From Nostoc desertorum CM1-VF14 (GTDB taxonomy: Bacteria; Cyanobacteriota; Cyanobacteriia; Cyanobacteriales; Nostocaceae), in the NCBI GenBank assembly GCA_019359245.1, contig JAHHHR010000021.1, positions 1 to 64,000 on the forward strand: 64,000 nt of DNA. Reading direction: 5' to 3'. The notes beneath the pieces were generated by a model. That model was not told the DNA's origin. It did not search any database and saw nothing but the letters and a program-made list of their open reading frames with translations. Below, in pieces: positions 35,239 through 44,707 of this stretch; the stretch's first letter is position 1, and every line of letters starts with the position of its first letter. Both the position numbers and the translations under genes were made by a program.

Positions 35239-35403
35239 ATGAGTTTAATAGATGGTATTTTCTTGACACTGTTAAATACTGTTGTTTGCCTAGCGCTGCC
35301 TAAATTGCTAGCAATTATGTCTGCGAAAAGCCAAAATACCGCAACATCACCATCTGGTGTAACCTCAGAGGTTTCTAACTCTGAAATCCCCAGCTTTTCT
35401 TAA
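35239..35403 (+). CDS. small membrane protein, second of a paralogous pair (54 aa)
   Basis: The protein has 54 residues. Residues 1-28 repeat the motif of the 81-aa gene (MSLIDGIFLTLLNTVV, then CLALPKLLA), giving one membrane helix with a Cys in the same position. The remaining 26 residues are Ser/Thr-rich, hydrophilic and without Cys. GGAGA lies 10 bases before the ATG. A 12-bp inverted repeat follows at 35423. Two conserved N-termini with unrelated tails suggest a shared membrane-targeting or assembly segment. No function is known to me. Confidence 0.65.
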   Translation: MSLIDGIFLTLLNTVVCLALPKLLAIMSAKSQNTATSPSGVTSEVSNSEIPSFS

Positions 35404-35422
35404 TATAAGCTGATTATCTATA

Positions 35423-35472
35423 GATATCGCCTTGATGAGGAGAAAATTTAGTTATTGGTGCAAGGCGATGTC
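35423..35472 (+). terminator. inverted repeat after the 54-aa gene
   Basis: GATATCGCCTTG (35423-35434) and CAAGGCGATGTC (35461-35472) pair with one mismatch around 26 bases. There is no T-run, so terminator function is uncertain. Confidence 0.45.
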
Positions 35473-35502
35473 TTACAATAATATTTAAAAATGAAACTTT
35501 GA

Positions 35503-36696
35503 TTATTTATTATTTGTTCTTGCTGTAGTTATTTTAGGTCTGACGATAATAAAAAATGCGAGCAGAGTAAAAGCTAACATTTGCCAAGTCACCAAATTCC
35601 AGCCACCAAGATTCCAGCATAATAGACCAATGCTAGTACCTATAGAACCGCCGATAAAATAGGTAGTCATATAAACTGTATTGATGCGACTATTCGATGG
35701 AGCATCAAGACTGTATATTCTTGCAACATTAGTAACTTGGGTTGCCTGTACACCTACATCTAGTAACAATACAGCAACAGCGATCGCCAGTGCAGAATTA
35801 GAAGCAATTTTAGCAATTACTAAGCTTGCAATCACCATCGATACAGCAATACTCAAGGAACGTTGGGAGTTACCTTGATCGGCTAGTTTACCAAAAACTG
35901 GTGCCATCAATGCACCTGTAATCGCCACAAAGCCATACATCCCAATTATGTCAGATTGAAAATTAAAAGGCGTTCCGCTTAAATGGAAAGTCAGTGTTGT
36001 CCAAAATGAGCAAAATACACCAAACAATAACCCGCTAATTAAAGATGCTTCTCTTAATAATGAGAAACGTTTAAATTGGTGGAGTGTTGAACTTAATAAT
36101 TCAAAATAATAGCCATTAAATTCATTTTTTACACTAGGCAAATATATATTTAGCAAGACAATAACAATTAAAATCATTCCTGCCGAAAATCCATATACAT
36201 AACGCCAACTTAACCATTCAGCAATATATCCACTAAAAACCCTTGCTCCTAAAACTCCAATCAATATACCAGTAAAAATATTGCCTACGGTTTGGCCTGT
36301 AGTTACTCTATCTATACTTGCTGCTAAAGGAAGAATAATCTGAGCGGAGACTGTCGCAATCCCAATTGCTACGCTCAATATCCAAACTTCGATGATGTTT
36401 TGTGAAAACGTCATGAATATCAATAAACAGAATAAACATATCAGTAAGCAAAGAATTAATTTTTTCTTATTGATTTTATCGCCCAAGGGGATTAGAAAGA
36501 AAATCCCCAAACCGTAACCAACTTGCGTAAGCACAGATATGCTACCCGCTTCGCCTTCGCTGACTCGAAAAGATGATGCAATATCTTGGAGGATTGGCTG
36601 ATTATAATAAACGTTGGCAACACAGACACCAGATGCGATCGCCATAATCAGTACCTGGACATTAGTTAATGTATTACTTGAGATTTGTTTTTCCAT
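35503..36696 (-). CDS. major facilitator superfamily transporter
   Basis: This 397-residue protein has 12 predicted membrane helices. An MFS motif-A-like loop (PLGDKINKKKLIL) follows helix 2 and a related loop (GKLADQGNSQRSL) follows helix 8. The family resembles arabinose/sugar efflux and multidrug MFS proteins (DHA1 class), so it is probably an exporter. The substrate is unknown. It lies 12 bases after the Uma2 gene on the same strand and may be co-transcribed with it. Confidence 0.85.
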   Translation of the reverse strand: MEKQISSNTLTNVQVLIMAIASGVCVANVYYNQPILQDIASSFRVSEGEAGSISVLTQVGYGLGIFFLIPLGDKINKKKLILCLLICLFCLLIFMTFSQNIIEVWILSVAIGIATVSAQIILPLAASIDRVTTGQTVGNIFTGILIGVLGARVFSGYIAEWLSWRYVYGFSAGMILIVIVLLNIYLPSVKNEFNGYYFELLSSTLHQFKRFSLLREASLISGLLFGVFCSFWTTLTFHLSGTPFNFQSDIIGMYGFVAITGALMAPVFGKLADQGNSQRSLSIAVSMVIASLVIAKIASNSALAIAVAVLLLDVGVQATQVTNVARIYSLDAPSNSRINTVYMTTYFIGGSIGTSIGLLCWNLGGWNLVTWQMLAFTLLAFFIIVRPKITTARTNNK

Positions 36697-36708
36697 TAAA
36701 CCTAAAAT

Positions 36709-37281
36709 TTATACAGGAAAAAACTGGTTTACAGTACAGCTAAAACCAGTCAATAAAGGAGAAATTATAATATCGCTACTAAATAGGGTTTCTACTAACT
36801 TAAGTTGATTTTGTTCGCGCCGATAGACCTCTAGTTTACGCGATCGCCAATCAGCAATCCAATATTCTTTTACTCCTCTGGAAGAATAAAGTTTAAGTTT
36901 AGCTTCCTTATCCCGTCTTAAGTCTTCCTGGCTAGCAGACAAAACTTCGACTACTAAATCTGGTACGCCAGTTAAATGTCCCGCTTCATCTAATGTTAGC
37001 GCCAAGGTTTCCTTAGTAACCCAAACTACATCTGGAATCACATTATCTGATTCTGAAAACAAAACGCCAGGGTTGATCACAGCTTCCCCTAAACCAGTAG
37101 ACTCTGACCAAACATCAAGCTGCCCGAAAATTCTGCCACAAGTTTGCTGATGCTTGAAGTGAGGTGCCCTAGTCACGAATAATTCTCCATCAACTATCTC
37201 GTAGCGTGTCCCTTCATTTTCTGCAAAGAGTTCTACATCGTGAATTGTCCAGCGTACTCCTGTATTAAGCATCTGACTCAT
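36709..37281 (-). CDS. Uma2-family (DUF820) putative restriction-fold endonuclease
   Basis: The 190-residue protein has the PD-(D/E)XK core of the Uma2/DUF820 family: NVIPDVVWV, PDLVVEVLSASQED with Asp and Glu, and KLKLYSSRGVKEYWIADW with Lys and Trp. The biological role is not firmly known. Cyanobacterial genomes carry dozens of such genes, often associated with mobile DNA. It is upstream of the MFS gene on the same strand. Confidence 0.85.
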   Translation of the reverse strand: MSQMLNTGVRWTIHDVELFAENEGTRYEIVDGELFVTRAPHFKHQQTCGRIFGQLDVWSESTGLGEAVINPGVLFSESDNVIPDVVWVTKETLALTLDEAGHLTGVPDLVVEVLSASQEDLRRDKEAKLKLYSSRGVKEYWIADWRSRKLEVYRREQNQLKLVETLFSSDIIISPLLTGFSCTVNQFFPV

Positions 37282-37387
37282 CAGCTAACTCCTTTAATCT
37301 TGCTTTTGTATTTTAACTATAAAAAGATGTTTGTAAAATCTCAATTTATACTAGCCTTGGCGATTATAAATCGCGGCTATACAGACA

Positions 37388-37441
37388 AAACCCACCTCCG
37401 TGGGTTTGAAGCCCTTGATTTTCTCTTAGTCCACGGAGGTG
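37388..37441. repeat. dispersed repeat with two mutually exclusive hairpins
   Basis: AAACCCAC (37388-37395) pairs with GTGGGTTT (37400-37407). Alternatively CACCTCCGTGG (37393-37403) pairs with CCACGGAGGTG (37431-37441). The start of the element (AGACAAAACCCACCT) recurs at about 55658. It lies in the gap between recQ and the Uma2 gene. Confidence 0.7.
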
Positions 37442-37509
37442 AACTTTGCTTGTGTAGTAGCGAATTCTATTCGCCTAATACTTTTACAACATCCTTTAAA
37501 GTTTAATTA

Positions 37510-39669
37510 TCACTTTCGATTTTCACGCCGCCATTTACCCCGTACTAAGCGAATTTCATCAAAAGTGTAGCTTTCACCGAGTTGTTCTCGAATTGGGGTT
37601 AAAGAGATATCACCAAGCACTTCTAAAACTTGCCAAATTTTTTGTTGATGTTCAAGAGGTACTAACTGATTTATGTCTACAGGCTGATTTTTTTCAATCA
37701 AATCTGTTAAATGGCGAATAATTGTTGTAGGGCGAATATTGCGTTTTTTGGCAATTTCATTAACACTTAAACCTTGTTTATGTAATTGTAATGTGAATAT
37801 TTCTGTGTCGGAAGGTAAGCTAACAGATGGTGTAAAACTAACTTGAGGTGGATCTATCAAACCTTTTTCTTGGCGGTAGGCGCGAATTTCTGCGAGAAAT
37901 TTATCGCCATATTGAGAAAGTTTGTGACTACCTACGCCCGAAAGTTTACCAAATTCGGTTAGTGTTGTAGGTTGTGCCTGTGCCATCAATTTTAGAGTAG
38001 AATCCTGAAAGACAACGTAAGGTGGAACAGATTGTTCATCAGCAAGTTGTTTACGGAGCGATCGCAACCTCTGCATTAATATCTCTGCTTCAACAGCCTT
38101 CTCACTCCCTTCTTCCCAATTAACCTTTTGTGCTACGGGAACAACAAGGGAAACTGTACGCTGTCGCCGCATCACTTCCCAACTGAGGGGGTTAAGTTTT
38201 AAAACTGAATAACCATCACTAGTCTGTTCTAGCAGCCCTTGATGTAAAAGCGATCGCGCCAACATTCGCCACTCATCTACACTCTTATCTTTGCCAATAC
38301 CGTAGGTAGAAAGTTTATCGTGTTCGTACTGGATAATTTTGTCTTTTTTTGCCCCTCGCAACACATCAATAATGTGCAGCATCCCAAATCTTTCTTTACA
38401 ACGCGCCACACAAGATAAAAACTTCATGGCTTCAATTGTCCAGTCTTGCATTGGTTTGGGATGACGGCAATTATCGCAGTTACCGCAATTACCAGGAAAA
38501 CGTTCCCCAAAATAACCTAGCTGAATTGTTCGCCGACAAACAGTACCTTCAGCATAGTCAATTACCTGACGCAGTTGTTGTTTAGCAATCAACTGTTCTT
38601 GAGGATCAGTTTTTTGGTTAATACTCCATTCAATAGTTTTAATATCACTGAAACTGAAAAAAAGCGTACAACGTGAAGGTTCGCTATCCCTTCCCGCCCT
38701 ACCTGATTCTTGATAATAACTTTCTAAGTTACGCGGTAAATCAAAGTGAATTACTAACCGCACATCTGGTTTATTAATTCCCATGCCAAAGGCAATTGTC
38801 GCCACCATGACGCGCACATCATCTCGAATAAATCGAGTTTGATTGCTGCTGCGTTCTTCATCACTTAATCCGGCATGATAAGACAAGGCGGAAATTTTAT
38901 CATTTTGCAATTTAAAGGTGAGTTCATCAACTTTTTTGCGCGTTAAACAATAAATAATTGCTGAACCTTCATTTTCTCGAATAAGTTCTAATAATTCAGC
39001 ATACGCAGACTTGCTTTTAGAACGGACTTCGTAATAAAGGTTTTGGCGGTTAAAGCTAGCAATGTGGATACTGGGTTGCTTTAACCCTAATTGTTGGATA
39101 ATATCAGCACGGACGCGATCGGTTGCTGTGGCGGTGAGGGCGAGGGTAGGGACATCAGGATAACGTTTCCGCAGAGATTTCATTTGGCGGTATTCAGGGC
39201 GAAAGTCGTGTCCCCACTCAGAGACGCAGTGAGCTTCGTCAATAGCAAAAGCCGCAATGCCAATTTTTTCTTTGACTAAATCAAGAAACGGGAGAAATCT
39301 TTCACTCAACAGCCGTTCTGGGGCGACGTAAAGTAATCTAACTTTGCCGGTGAGAATGGCTTCTTCGCGCGATCGCACCTTATACGGATTCAAACTACTA
39401 TTGAGAAATGTGGCGTTAATATTATTATTACGCAGTCCTTCCACTTGATCTTGCATCAAAGCGATTAATGGTGACACCACCACCGTTAAGCCTTGTTTGA
39501 TCAATGCAGGTAACTGAAAACACAAAGATTTTCCCCCACCCGTAGGCATCACAATCAATAAATCTCGATTTTGCAGCGCATCTTCGATAATTTGCCGTTG
39601 TCCGGGGCGGAATCTATCGTAACCGAAGTGATATTTTAGCGCTTGTTCGAGATGGGGATACTGAAGCAT
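37510..39669 (-). CDS. recQ: ATP-dependent DNA helicase RecQ
   Basis: RecQ unwinds DNA 3'-5' in recombination and fork repair. The 719-residue protein has the Q motif (FRPGQRQII), Walker A (PTGGGKS near 46), DEAH (FAIDEAHCVSEWGH near 142), motif VI (QESGRAGRD), a four-Cys zinc site (TVCRRT, NCGNCDNC near 380-410), a winged-helix RQC domain and an HRDC domain near 530-610. An additional C-terminal HTH-like region follows (SVNEIAKKRNIRPTT). All expected domains are present. Confidence 0.95.
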   Translation of the reverse strand: MLQYPHLEQALKYHFGYDRFRPGQRQIIEDALQNRDLLIVMPTGGGKSLCFQLPALIKQGLTVVVSPLIALMQDQVEGLRNNNINATFLNSSLNPYKVRSREEAILTGKVRLLYVAPERLLSERFLPFLDLVKEKIGIAAFAIDEAHCVSEWGHDFRPEYRQMKSLRKRYPDVPTLALTATATDRVRADIIQQLGLKQPSIHIASFNRQNLYYEVRSKSKSAYAELLELIRENEGSAIIYCLTRKKVDELTFKLQNDKISALSYHAGLSDEERSSNQTRFIRDDVRVMVATIAFGMGINKPDVRLVIHFDLPRNLESYYQESGRAGRDSEPSRCTLFFSFSDIKTIEWSINQKTDPQEQLIAKQQLRQVIDYAEGTVCRRTIQLGYFGERFPGNCGNCDNCRHPKPMQDWTIEAMKFLSCVARCKERFGMLHIIDVLRGAKKDKIIQYEHDKLSTYGIGKDKSVDEWRMLARSLLHQGLLEQTSDGYSVLKLNPLSWEVMRRQRTVSLVVPVAQKVNWEEGSEKAVEAEILMQRLRSLRKQLADEQSVPPYVVFQDSTLKLMAQAQPTTLTEFGKLSGVGSHKLSQYGDKFLAEIRAYRQEKGLIDPPQVSFTPSVSLPSDTEIFTLQLHKQGLSVNEIAKKRNIRPTTIIRHLTDLIEKNQPVDINQLVPLEHQQKIWQVLEVLGDISLTPIREQLGESYTFDEIRLVRGKWRRENRK

Positions 39670-40093
39670 AGCGATCGCTTTTTCGGAGTCTGTCTGCGTG
39701 AGTAGTTATTAAAGATATCAGGATTTTAACTCACATCATCGGCAGTGTTGGGAAGGTCTGCGTTTCTGGAGTGCGTAAGCGCAGCCCGCCGCAGGCATCG
39801 TACTAAGTTAATTATCATACATGAGCGTAGGCGCAGCCCACCGCAGGTATCGCACTATTCTCCTGGGGTTCGGCTCAATCAATGCTATAATCAGGACCAA
39901 TTTCTCACTTTAGGGATGCATATACAGCAGTTTGCAGCTAAATCAAGTACAGAACCAAGGATTCACAAATCAAATTATTCTTCTCCCTCCTGCCTCCAGC
40001 ATAGCTGCCTCCTGCCTCAAAACCAGTGACTTTGTAGCTCATGCAAAAGAAAACTGCTGTAATCAGCAAAGTGAAATTGCGAGAATTCTGGGT
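39670..40093. other. repeat-rich intergenic region
   Basis: The 424 bases hold a pair of near-identical direct repeats (annotated separately) and, near 39983-40020, CTCCCTCCTGCCTCC-type repeats of the kind found inside the RND pump gene. No gene was seen; the open frame here is repeat DNA. Confidence 0.55.
39773..39855. repeat. two direct 31-bp dispersed repeats
   Basis: Copies at 39773-39803 and 39825-39855 begin GCGTAAGCGCAGCCCGCCGC and GCGTAGGCGCAGCCCACCGC and differ at only five bases. They belong to a GC-rich dispersed family (AGGCGCAGCCC). Confidence 0.85.
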
Positions 40094-41653
40094 TCAACAG
40101 GCTGATTGAGAATTTGCAGTTATTCCTTTGCCCTCATAAACTATTTGGCTACATTTTAGCTGCGATTCTAAAGCATTAATCTTTTGTAAAAGGGACACTC
40201 CCCACACCATAGAAATTGCCAACTTGATTGTCATACCCACAAGTAAAAGCGTCACTATTGTGGCACTTTTCTTTTGTTGAGCCAGCCTTTTTTGGTGTTC
40301 TGCAAGTCGTGCTTCAACTTCTTTGGCACGTTCAGCCTCTAATGCTTGCTGCATTTCTCGTCGATCTAATTCTTCACTAGCAGCTAAAAATCGATAATCT
40401 AAGTTGCTTAAGCTTTTGCCATATGCCCAGGTTTCGGCATCAATCAGCGCTTGTCCGCGTAATAGGCGAGATTCATCCTTTTGGTTTGAGGCTATCCATG
40501 CATTGAAGGTTTCGTAATAGGGACGCAAGTAAGCTAATTTTTTTCCAACCCATTCTAAATTGAAAACTTCTTGATAAATTCGGTTTTTGATTTTCAGAAA
40601 GCCTTGCTTTTTGATTACCAAACCAGACAGCAATAGTTCAACTTGTTCTCGACTATCGTCTGCTGGTACTTCCACTCCTTGGAGAATTTGTTGATAAATT
40701 CCCAGCAATCTGGCGGCAAATTGTTCGTTTCCAAGAATGCGATCGCGAATTGTCCGCAAATGCTCTGGTTCATCTTGTGATTCCCATTTTTCGATAATGT
40801 GCGATCGCACCACATTTTCTATCCAAAATTCTTCTGCGCCAGGGGGAATTCTTAGCTTTCTACCCACATCATATTGAGATAAACTGACAAGTAACCGACA
40901 TAGCTTTTGAGTAAGAAATGGTTGCCCTTCTGTCCACGCTAATATTTCTTTCAAAAGTTTCTGGGGATGATTTTCTTTAATATTTAGTCCCAAAGCTAGC
41001 GGTTGAGATTCTTCAAATGTGAAACCATTTACTTGGATTGCTTTACCAATATTAAATGGGGTAGTATTATTTCGATATCGAATTAAATTTGAAGGTGTTG
41101 CAACACCGAAAATTGCAAATGTAATCCGACGATACTCTGGATCAATTGCTCGTTGGTTATAGCAGAAGCGAATAAAGCTAAAAAAGTCATCAACAGAGAA
41201 ATCAAGGCTGAGAATACTATCAATTTCATCAATAAAAATAAATAGTCTTTCGTTAGGAAATTGAGCTAACAGAATTTCCGAAATAAATCGACTGAGTTTC
41301 TGAACTAAAGAAATATCATTTTGTTCTTGCCACCAGGTTCTTAAATTGACTTTTCCTAACAGTTTAAAACTCAACCATAGATCACCCACGACTCCCTTAT
41401 ACCATTGCTCTGGGGTTATATTTTCACAACCAATATTAGTCATATCAACGGTGGCACATTTAAAACCCTCTTGTTGGAAACGATGCTTTGTTTTTACCAT
41501 AAGTGAGGATTTGCCCATTTGCCTACTGCTCAGAATGTAACAAAATTCACCCTGCTTCAAGGCTTCGTAAAGTTCTACATCTGCTCTGCGCTCAACATAG
41601 CTAGGAGCGTCACTGGTGAGCGTACCACCAACTTGATATCGATAATTATTCAT
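40094..41653 (-). CDS. AAA-like ATPase domain protein with a C-terminal membrane helix
   Basis: The product is a STAND/AAA-like ATPase of the AAA_35 type, common in cyanobacteria. It begins YQVGGTLTSDAPSYVERRAD, with Walker A LSSRQMGKSSLM near residue 44 and Walker B IFIDEIDSIL near 143. The C-terminal part has a charged coiled coil and one membrane helix (TIVTLLLVGMTIKLAISMVW), so it is membrane-tethered. I chose the ATG at 41653 (MNNYRYQVGG, 519 aa) over a TTG 16 codons upstream because relatives start close to YQVGG. Probably signalling or an NTP-driven switch; the effector is unknown. It is next to a second AAA-like gene. Confidence 0.8.
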   Translation of the reverse strand: MNNYRYQVGGTLTSDAPSYVERRADVELYEALKQGEFCYILSSRQMGKSSLMVKTKHRFQQEGFKCATVDMTNIGCENITPEQWYKGVVGDLWLSFKLLGKVNLRTWWQEQNDISLVQKLSRFISEILLAQFPNERLFIFIDEIDSILSLDFSVDDFFSFIRFCYNQRAIDPEYRRITFAIFGVATPSNLIRYRNNTTPFNIGKAIQVNGFTFEESQPLALGLNIKENHPQKLLKEILAWTEGQPFLTQKLCRLLVSLSQYDVGRKLRIPPGAEEFWIENVVRSHIIEKWESQDEPEHLRTIRDRILGNEQFAARLLGIYQQILQGVEVPADDSREQVELLLSGLVIKKQGFLKIKNRIYQEVFNLEWVGKKLAYLRPYYETFNAWIASNQKDESRLLRGQALIDAETWAYGKSLSNLDYRFLAASEELDRREMQQALEAERAKEVEARLAEHQKRLAQQKKSATIVTLLLVGMTIKLAISMVWGVSLLQKINALESQLKCSQIVYEGKGITANSQSAC

Positions 41654-41776
41654 TTGATTTAAAAAATTAGGTATTATTTTTAATAAATAAGTTCGTATCA
41701 AAAGAATTAATTAAGTTCATCTTAATAGTGGCAACTCTTTTGATTATTCGTGTTTCAAAGGTTTCCCATAATCATA

Positions 41777-43156
41777 TTACCCTGAGTGCTTTCCTAGTTG
41801 TTGGCTAAAATAAAGGCGATACAATTCACACATTGTGTGAGCTTGATTACCATTTAGTTGAACCAAACCCATACTTTCTAGCTTGTAGGCAGCGATCGCG
41901 TCTAGCTCTACTTTTTCATCTGTTGCAATTACTTTTTCCATAGCTGACATTAATTCTGGTTCTTTTTGGAGTAAACTCAACAGTTCTCGTAAATGCTGAC
42001 TATAAATTCCCACTGGTGTAGATGCCGTTTCTAGTAACACCTCTAATGGCATTTCCTCTTGACATAAATGATAAAGTGCAAGACTCACCAAATAGGGATG
42101 CCCTCCTACCATTACTTGTAAGGGTACAAGGCGTTCTGCTCCTTCGGAGTCTGCTGCCCAATATAGCCCGTAAGATAATGCTAAATTTTGTACCTGATTG
42201 AGAGTCAATGGTGGCAGCGTAATTGTTATCCCAACATTGAAAGGCGATTGGTTTAGCTTAAGTGGAATATAAATTTCTGTGGTGTAAACTACCACCATCC
42301 GCAGTTTTTGCCAGATTTGATCTTGCTTTGCTTGTTCGTGCCAAAATCGCAGCATTGGCAGAAAATCTTGGGCAATATTAGGATGTTCAAAAATCCGATG
42401 GACTTCATTCAAAGCTAAAACTACAGGACTTTGATCAATGTATTGCAGCAGATATGCTTCAAAATAGATTTTGCAGCTTACCTTGCTGCCCATTTCCGTA
42501 TCCCAAAAATCATCTAAACAGGGAAGGAGATTTAATTGCCTGCTGACATTGATACAAAACCAACGCAAAAATTTATCAAGGCAAGCAAAAACATCTTGGT
42601 CAGCTTCTTGAAAGTCCAAATAGACAATTTGATAACCTTGCTCTTTAGCATAAGCAATCATCCGGTTTAGCAGTGAACTTTTACCCGTCTTTCGAGGTGC
42701 TTTGATCCGGATTAAACAACCAGGATGTAAAATCTCATTACAAACAAGTTCTTCTAAAGGAGGGCGATTGATGTAAAGAGGAGAACCTAATGGTACAGGG
42801 CCGCTTGGAAATTCGATCTTGCTTCCTGAAAATAAGTTTGGAGAAACCTTTTTTAAACTAGATTCTTCACCGAACTTTTGTTGGCTTTGATTCTCCTGAT
42901 CGCTTATCTTTTCTTGCAGATATTTCTCCAACGCTAAATGCAGGTTTTTTTTAGTTATTTTTTTTCCAAGTGCAACGGAAAGGTCTTGCCACAACTCAGA
43001 ACCAACTTCCTTAATGTAATTATTGCGGTAACCTGATACCTCTGCCATTTCATCGTAAGTTTTGCCTAACCACGATTGAGACAGTACAAACCACTGAATC
43101 GAGGCGAGAGGCTTGTCTTGCAAAATTTTTTCTACTGCTTGCAGAATATCTTCCAC
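41777..43156 (-). CDS. AAA-like ATPase with an N-terminal helix-turn-helix-like domain
   Basis: The 459-residue protein pairs a helical N-terminal domain (residues 1-90, GKTYDEMAEVSGYRNNYIKE), of the kind seen on vWA-MoxR-associated proteins, with an AAA_35-like ATPase. Walker A is KAPRKTGKSSLLNRM near 153, Walker B is VVLALNEVHRIF near 243 and a winged-helix-like tail follows. A GTG start at 43156 is used. It lies upstream of the membrane AAA protein, 123 bases apart on the same strand. In related systems such ATPases act in conflict or signalling; that role is inference here. Confidence 0.75.
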   Translation of the reverse strand: MEDILQAVEKILQDKPLASIQWFVLSQSWLGKTYDEMAEVSGYRNNYIKEVGSELWQDLSVALGKKITKKNLHLALEKYLQEKISDQENQSQQKFGEESSLKKVSPNLFSGSKIEFPSGPVPLGSPLYINRPPLEELVCNEILHPGCLIRIKAPRKTGKSSLLNRMIAYAKEQGYQIVYLDFQEADQDVFACLDKFLRWFCINVSRQLNLLPCLDDFWDTEMGSKVSCKIYFEAYLLQYIDQSPVVLALNEVHRIFEHPNIAQDFLPMLRFWHEQAKQDQIWQKLRMVVVYTTEIYIPLKLNQSPFNVGITITLPPLTLNQVQNLALSYGLYWAADSEGAERLVPLQVMVGGHPYLVSLALYHLCQEEMPLEVLLETASTPVGIYSQHLRELLSLLQKEPELMSAMEKVIATDEKVELDAIAAYKLESMGLVQLNGNQAHTMCELYRLYFSQQLGKHSG

Positions 43157-43792
43157 GAATATTAATATTAAAGGTTAAACACTAAGTAGAGACATTTGTT
43201 GACTTTGGTCTATTAATAATATACAACCAAGTAAACGTTTAAAAAAGAAAAACCAATATGTATGAGTACAATTTTGTACACCATAGTTAATCTTCAAATA
43301 AAAAATTCTTAGTTTGACACTTTAAAGTGGCATAAGTGGATTTGGATTGGAAAAATTAGCTGTTATCAATAGTCTATTGTTTTTGCCAAGCCTTAGATAA
43401 AAGGGAATTCATACATCAACTCATCCTCGCAAATTGGCGAAGGTATTGTTGGATTAAATTATTTTCATTAATTATTATATATTATCTACCTAGATAATCT
43501 CTTATTTTGCTACAGCAAACTTTGATACATACATTTTTATATACTATCTTACGCAATGCCCGCGCCAAGCAAGTGCTTGTCTCTAGTACTGGAGAGGAAA
43601 TCGTGCGATGGGTTACGCCTTTGGTAGGCGATCGCATTTTCAACGGAGTTTTAAGTACTATTCCTGCTAACCAAATGGTATATAATTTTACCTGTCACAA
43701 ATAACTCTAGCCTCAATAGGATCAAGAACTTCTCCGAGATGGAGCAGGAAGATTTCAGTTTGAAAGCATTCGTTAGTAAATTATGAACGGTA
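43157..43792. other. AT-rich intergenic region
   Basis: These 636 bases lie between the AAA-like gene and the O-methyltransferase gene. A 65-codon frame at 43507-43704 carries HIP1 and dispersed-repeat sequence and has no convincing coding character. Nothing else was identified. Confidence 0.5.
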
Positions 43793-44455
43793 TTACTTCT
43801 TCAATGCCAGAGTTAAGCCATCTGCGATCGCTACTAAACTAAGATTAACTCTTTGGTCTTGATGCAGCTTTTGATTAAAGGCACGAATCTTTTTAGTTCT
43901 ATTATCTTGCACTTGGGGGTCAGCAACCCTGCCTGACCAAAGGACATTATCAATCGCAATTAGTCCCCCTGGACGCACTAATTGCAGCGATCGCTCATAA
44001 TAAGCATCATAATTGCTCTTATCTGCATCGATGAAAGCAAAATCAAAGGTTTCTGCTTCTTTGGTTGTCAGCAGCCGATCCAAAGTCTCCAAAGCTGGGG
44101 CAATGTGCAGTTGAATTTTATCCGCCACTCCTGCTTGCTGCCAATAGCGCCGAGCGATCGTTGTAAATTCCTCACTCACATCACACGCTACCACCTTACC
44201 GTCGCTTGGTAATGCCAATGCCACCACCAAGGAACTATAACCTGTAAATACCCCAATTTCTAAAGTTTTCTTAGCTCCCAGCAACTGCACGAGTAACGCC
44301 AGGAACTGTCCCTGTTCGGGAGCAATCTGCATTCTCCCTATTGGATACTGGGCTGTTTCCTGTCTCAGTTGGGTTAAAATCTCTGGTTCTCGGAGAGAGA
44401 CTGACAATAAATAGTCATAAAGGTTTTGTTCGAGTCCTAGTGTTTGAGTTGTCAT
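43793..44455 (-). CDS. class I SAM-dependent O-methyltransferase (caffeoyl-CoA type)
   Basis: This 220-residue cation-dependent O-methyltransferase has the SAM motif LEIGVFTGYSSLVVALAL near residue 65, FDFAFIDADKSNYDAYYE near 139 with the metal-binding Asps, and IAIDNVLWSGRV near 165 with the third metal ligand. Such enzymes methylate catechol-like phenolics. It stands alone, so the natural substrate is unknown. Confidence 0.88.
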   Translation of the reverse strand: MTTQTLGLEQNLYDYLLSVSLREPEILTQLRQETAQYPIGRMQIAPEQGQFLALLVQLLGAKKTLEIGVFTGYSSLVVALALPSDGKVVACDVSEEFTTIARRYWQQAGVADKIQLHIAPALETLDRLLTTKEAETFDFAFIDADKSNYDAYYERSLQLVRPGGLIAIDNVLWSGRVADPQVQDNRTKKIRAFNQKLHQDQRVNLSLVAIADGLTLALKK

Positions 44456-44707
44456 AAAACGTTCATTCCTCTTTTTCTTAAACCCTACACACTAATTCTC
44501 TGGTTTAATCTCAATATCGCTGAGTGAAAAAAGATGTTAGGCCAGGTTTGATACTTCAACCTGCAATCAACCAGCGCACAGACATTCTATATGTAGAGAT
44601 ATTGCATACCAAACCTTTGTTTGAGTTACTTGCCTAAACACCTCTAGAATAAAAACTATTGTAGGAAGATTTTATTACTAAACTTGCTTTTATTCTGGGA
44701 GGTATTG

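Noticed and set aside
43507..43704. 65-codon plus-strand frame
   Set aside because: Begins with a rare start, runs over HIP1 and repeat DNA, and resembles no protein family I know.
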